Assembly (NCBI GenBank): GCA_937900045.1
Contig: CALCEB010000002.1
Span: 1 to 16,501, forward strand
DNA length: 16,501 bases
Direction: 5' to 3'
Origin: an uncultured Acidobacteriota bacterium
GTDB lineage: Bacteria; Acidobacteriota; Terriglobia; UBA7540
Shown here: positions 16,268 through 16,501 of the stretch, in pieces
How positions within the stretch are numbered: position 1 is the stretch's first letter
Layout: each line of letters starts with the position of its first letter
The notes under the pieces: generated by a model
Databases searched by the model: none
Told to the model about the DNA's origin: nothing
Seen by the model: only the letters and a program-made list of their open reading frames with translations
Made by a program: the position numbers and the translations under genes

Positions 16268-16501
16268 ATGTTTCTGCGAGCGCACGCGCGGAGCAAGGAT
16301 GGCAAGGAGCACACTTACTGGTCGCGGGTCGAGACCGTGCGAACTCCGAACGGTCCTCGTCAGCGGACGGTCTGTTACCGGGGCGAGCTGAATCACTCGG
16401 GGCAGGCTCGCTGGCTGAAGGCGATTGAAGTCTTCAATGAGCAGGGCGAGCGCCGGCAGTTGAAGCTGTTCCCCTCCGAGGTCGAGCCGCCCGAGAACGA
16501 T
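16268..16501 (+). CDS. IS1634-family (IS4-like) transposase, N-terminal fragment (runs off right edge)
   Basis: An open frame of 78 codons to the window end. It begins MFLRAHARSKDGKEHTYWSR and continues VETVRTPNGPRQRTVCYRGEL and QARWLKAIEVFNEQGERRQL, ending LKLFPSEVEPPEND. This matches the N-terminal region of IS1634-type transposases as I remember them (YWSLVES...GPRQ...V.YLGEL). AGGA at 16256-16259 lies 8 nt before the ATG. The DDE domain is outside the window, so I cannot tell whether the element is complete. It abuts the ISKra4 remnant. Confidence 0.7.
   Translation, partial: MFLRAHARSKDGKEHTYWSRVETVRTPNGPRQRTVCYRGELNHSGQARWLKAIEVFNEQGERRQLKLFPSEVEPPEND

Noticed and set aside
16103..16396. 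97-codon minus-strand frame upstream of the ISKra4 remnant as its missing N-terminus
   Set aside because: It is in a different frame from the transposase at the junction and resembles no transposase N-terminal region; it is also antisense to the IS1634 transposase start.

Overview
The window looks like part of a chromosome of a soil or sediment Acidobacteriota (Solibacter/Terriglobia-like). This rests on the 1,214-residue TonB-dependent receptor with an N-terminal carboxypeptidase-regulatory domain and the 'LPLNGRNY' and 'NYTWSKCLSD' signatures of the Oar-like receptors expanded in that phylum, on the moderately GC-rich coding sequence, and on the divergent LacI regulator. The assignment is from pattern recognition, not a database match.

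Left part (1-1560, minus strand): the start of an aldehyde dehydrogenase runs off the left edge. It is preceded in transcription order by an MBL-fold hydrolase and by a decayed short-chain dehydrogenase (SDR) that is a paralogue of the intact SDR at 10.5 kb. A 1,359-bp plus-strand gene for a DUF4380-type, mutarotase-like cytoplasmic protein follows (1688-3046), convergent with a LacI-family regulator (3151-4305, minus).

Core (4.3-15.3 kb, plus strand): LacI is divergent from a strong sigma70-type promoter that carries a LacI-type operator at the expected start of transcription. That promoter drives the TonB-dependent receptor, then a lipoprotein glycosidase of family GH59 (the galactocerebrosidase family, uncommon in bacteria). 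After a roughly 300-bp gap come an SDR sugar dehydrogenase, a D-galactonate dehydratase-like enolase-superfamily enzyme, a sugar-porter MFS permease and a secreted GH27 alpha-galactosidase. The last four genes are packed with short gaps and read as one operon.

Working together (inference): the receptor takes a galactose-containing glycoside across the outer membrane. GH27 removes alpha-galactose and GH59 removes beta-galactose outside the cytoplasm. The MFS permease imports the free sugar. The SDR and the dehydratase oxidise it through a non-phosphorylating (De Ley-Doudoroff-like) route. A substrate with both an alpha-Gal and a beta-Gal-lipid bond, such as the plant thylakoid lipids DGDG/MGDG, would fit the GH27+GH59 pair particularly well. 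No dedicated lactonase or KDGal aldolase is visible in the window.

Right edge (15.3-16.5 kb): debris of mobile elements. An ISKra4-family transposase lacks its N-terminal part and is broken by an amber codon, and it is followed by the first 78 codons of an IS1634-family (IS4-like) transposase that runs off the window. The galactose locus therefore ends at an insertion-sequence boundary.
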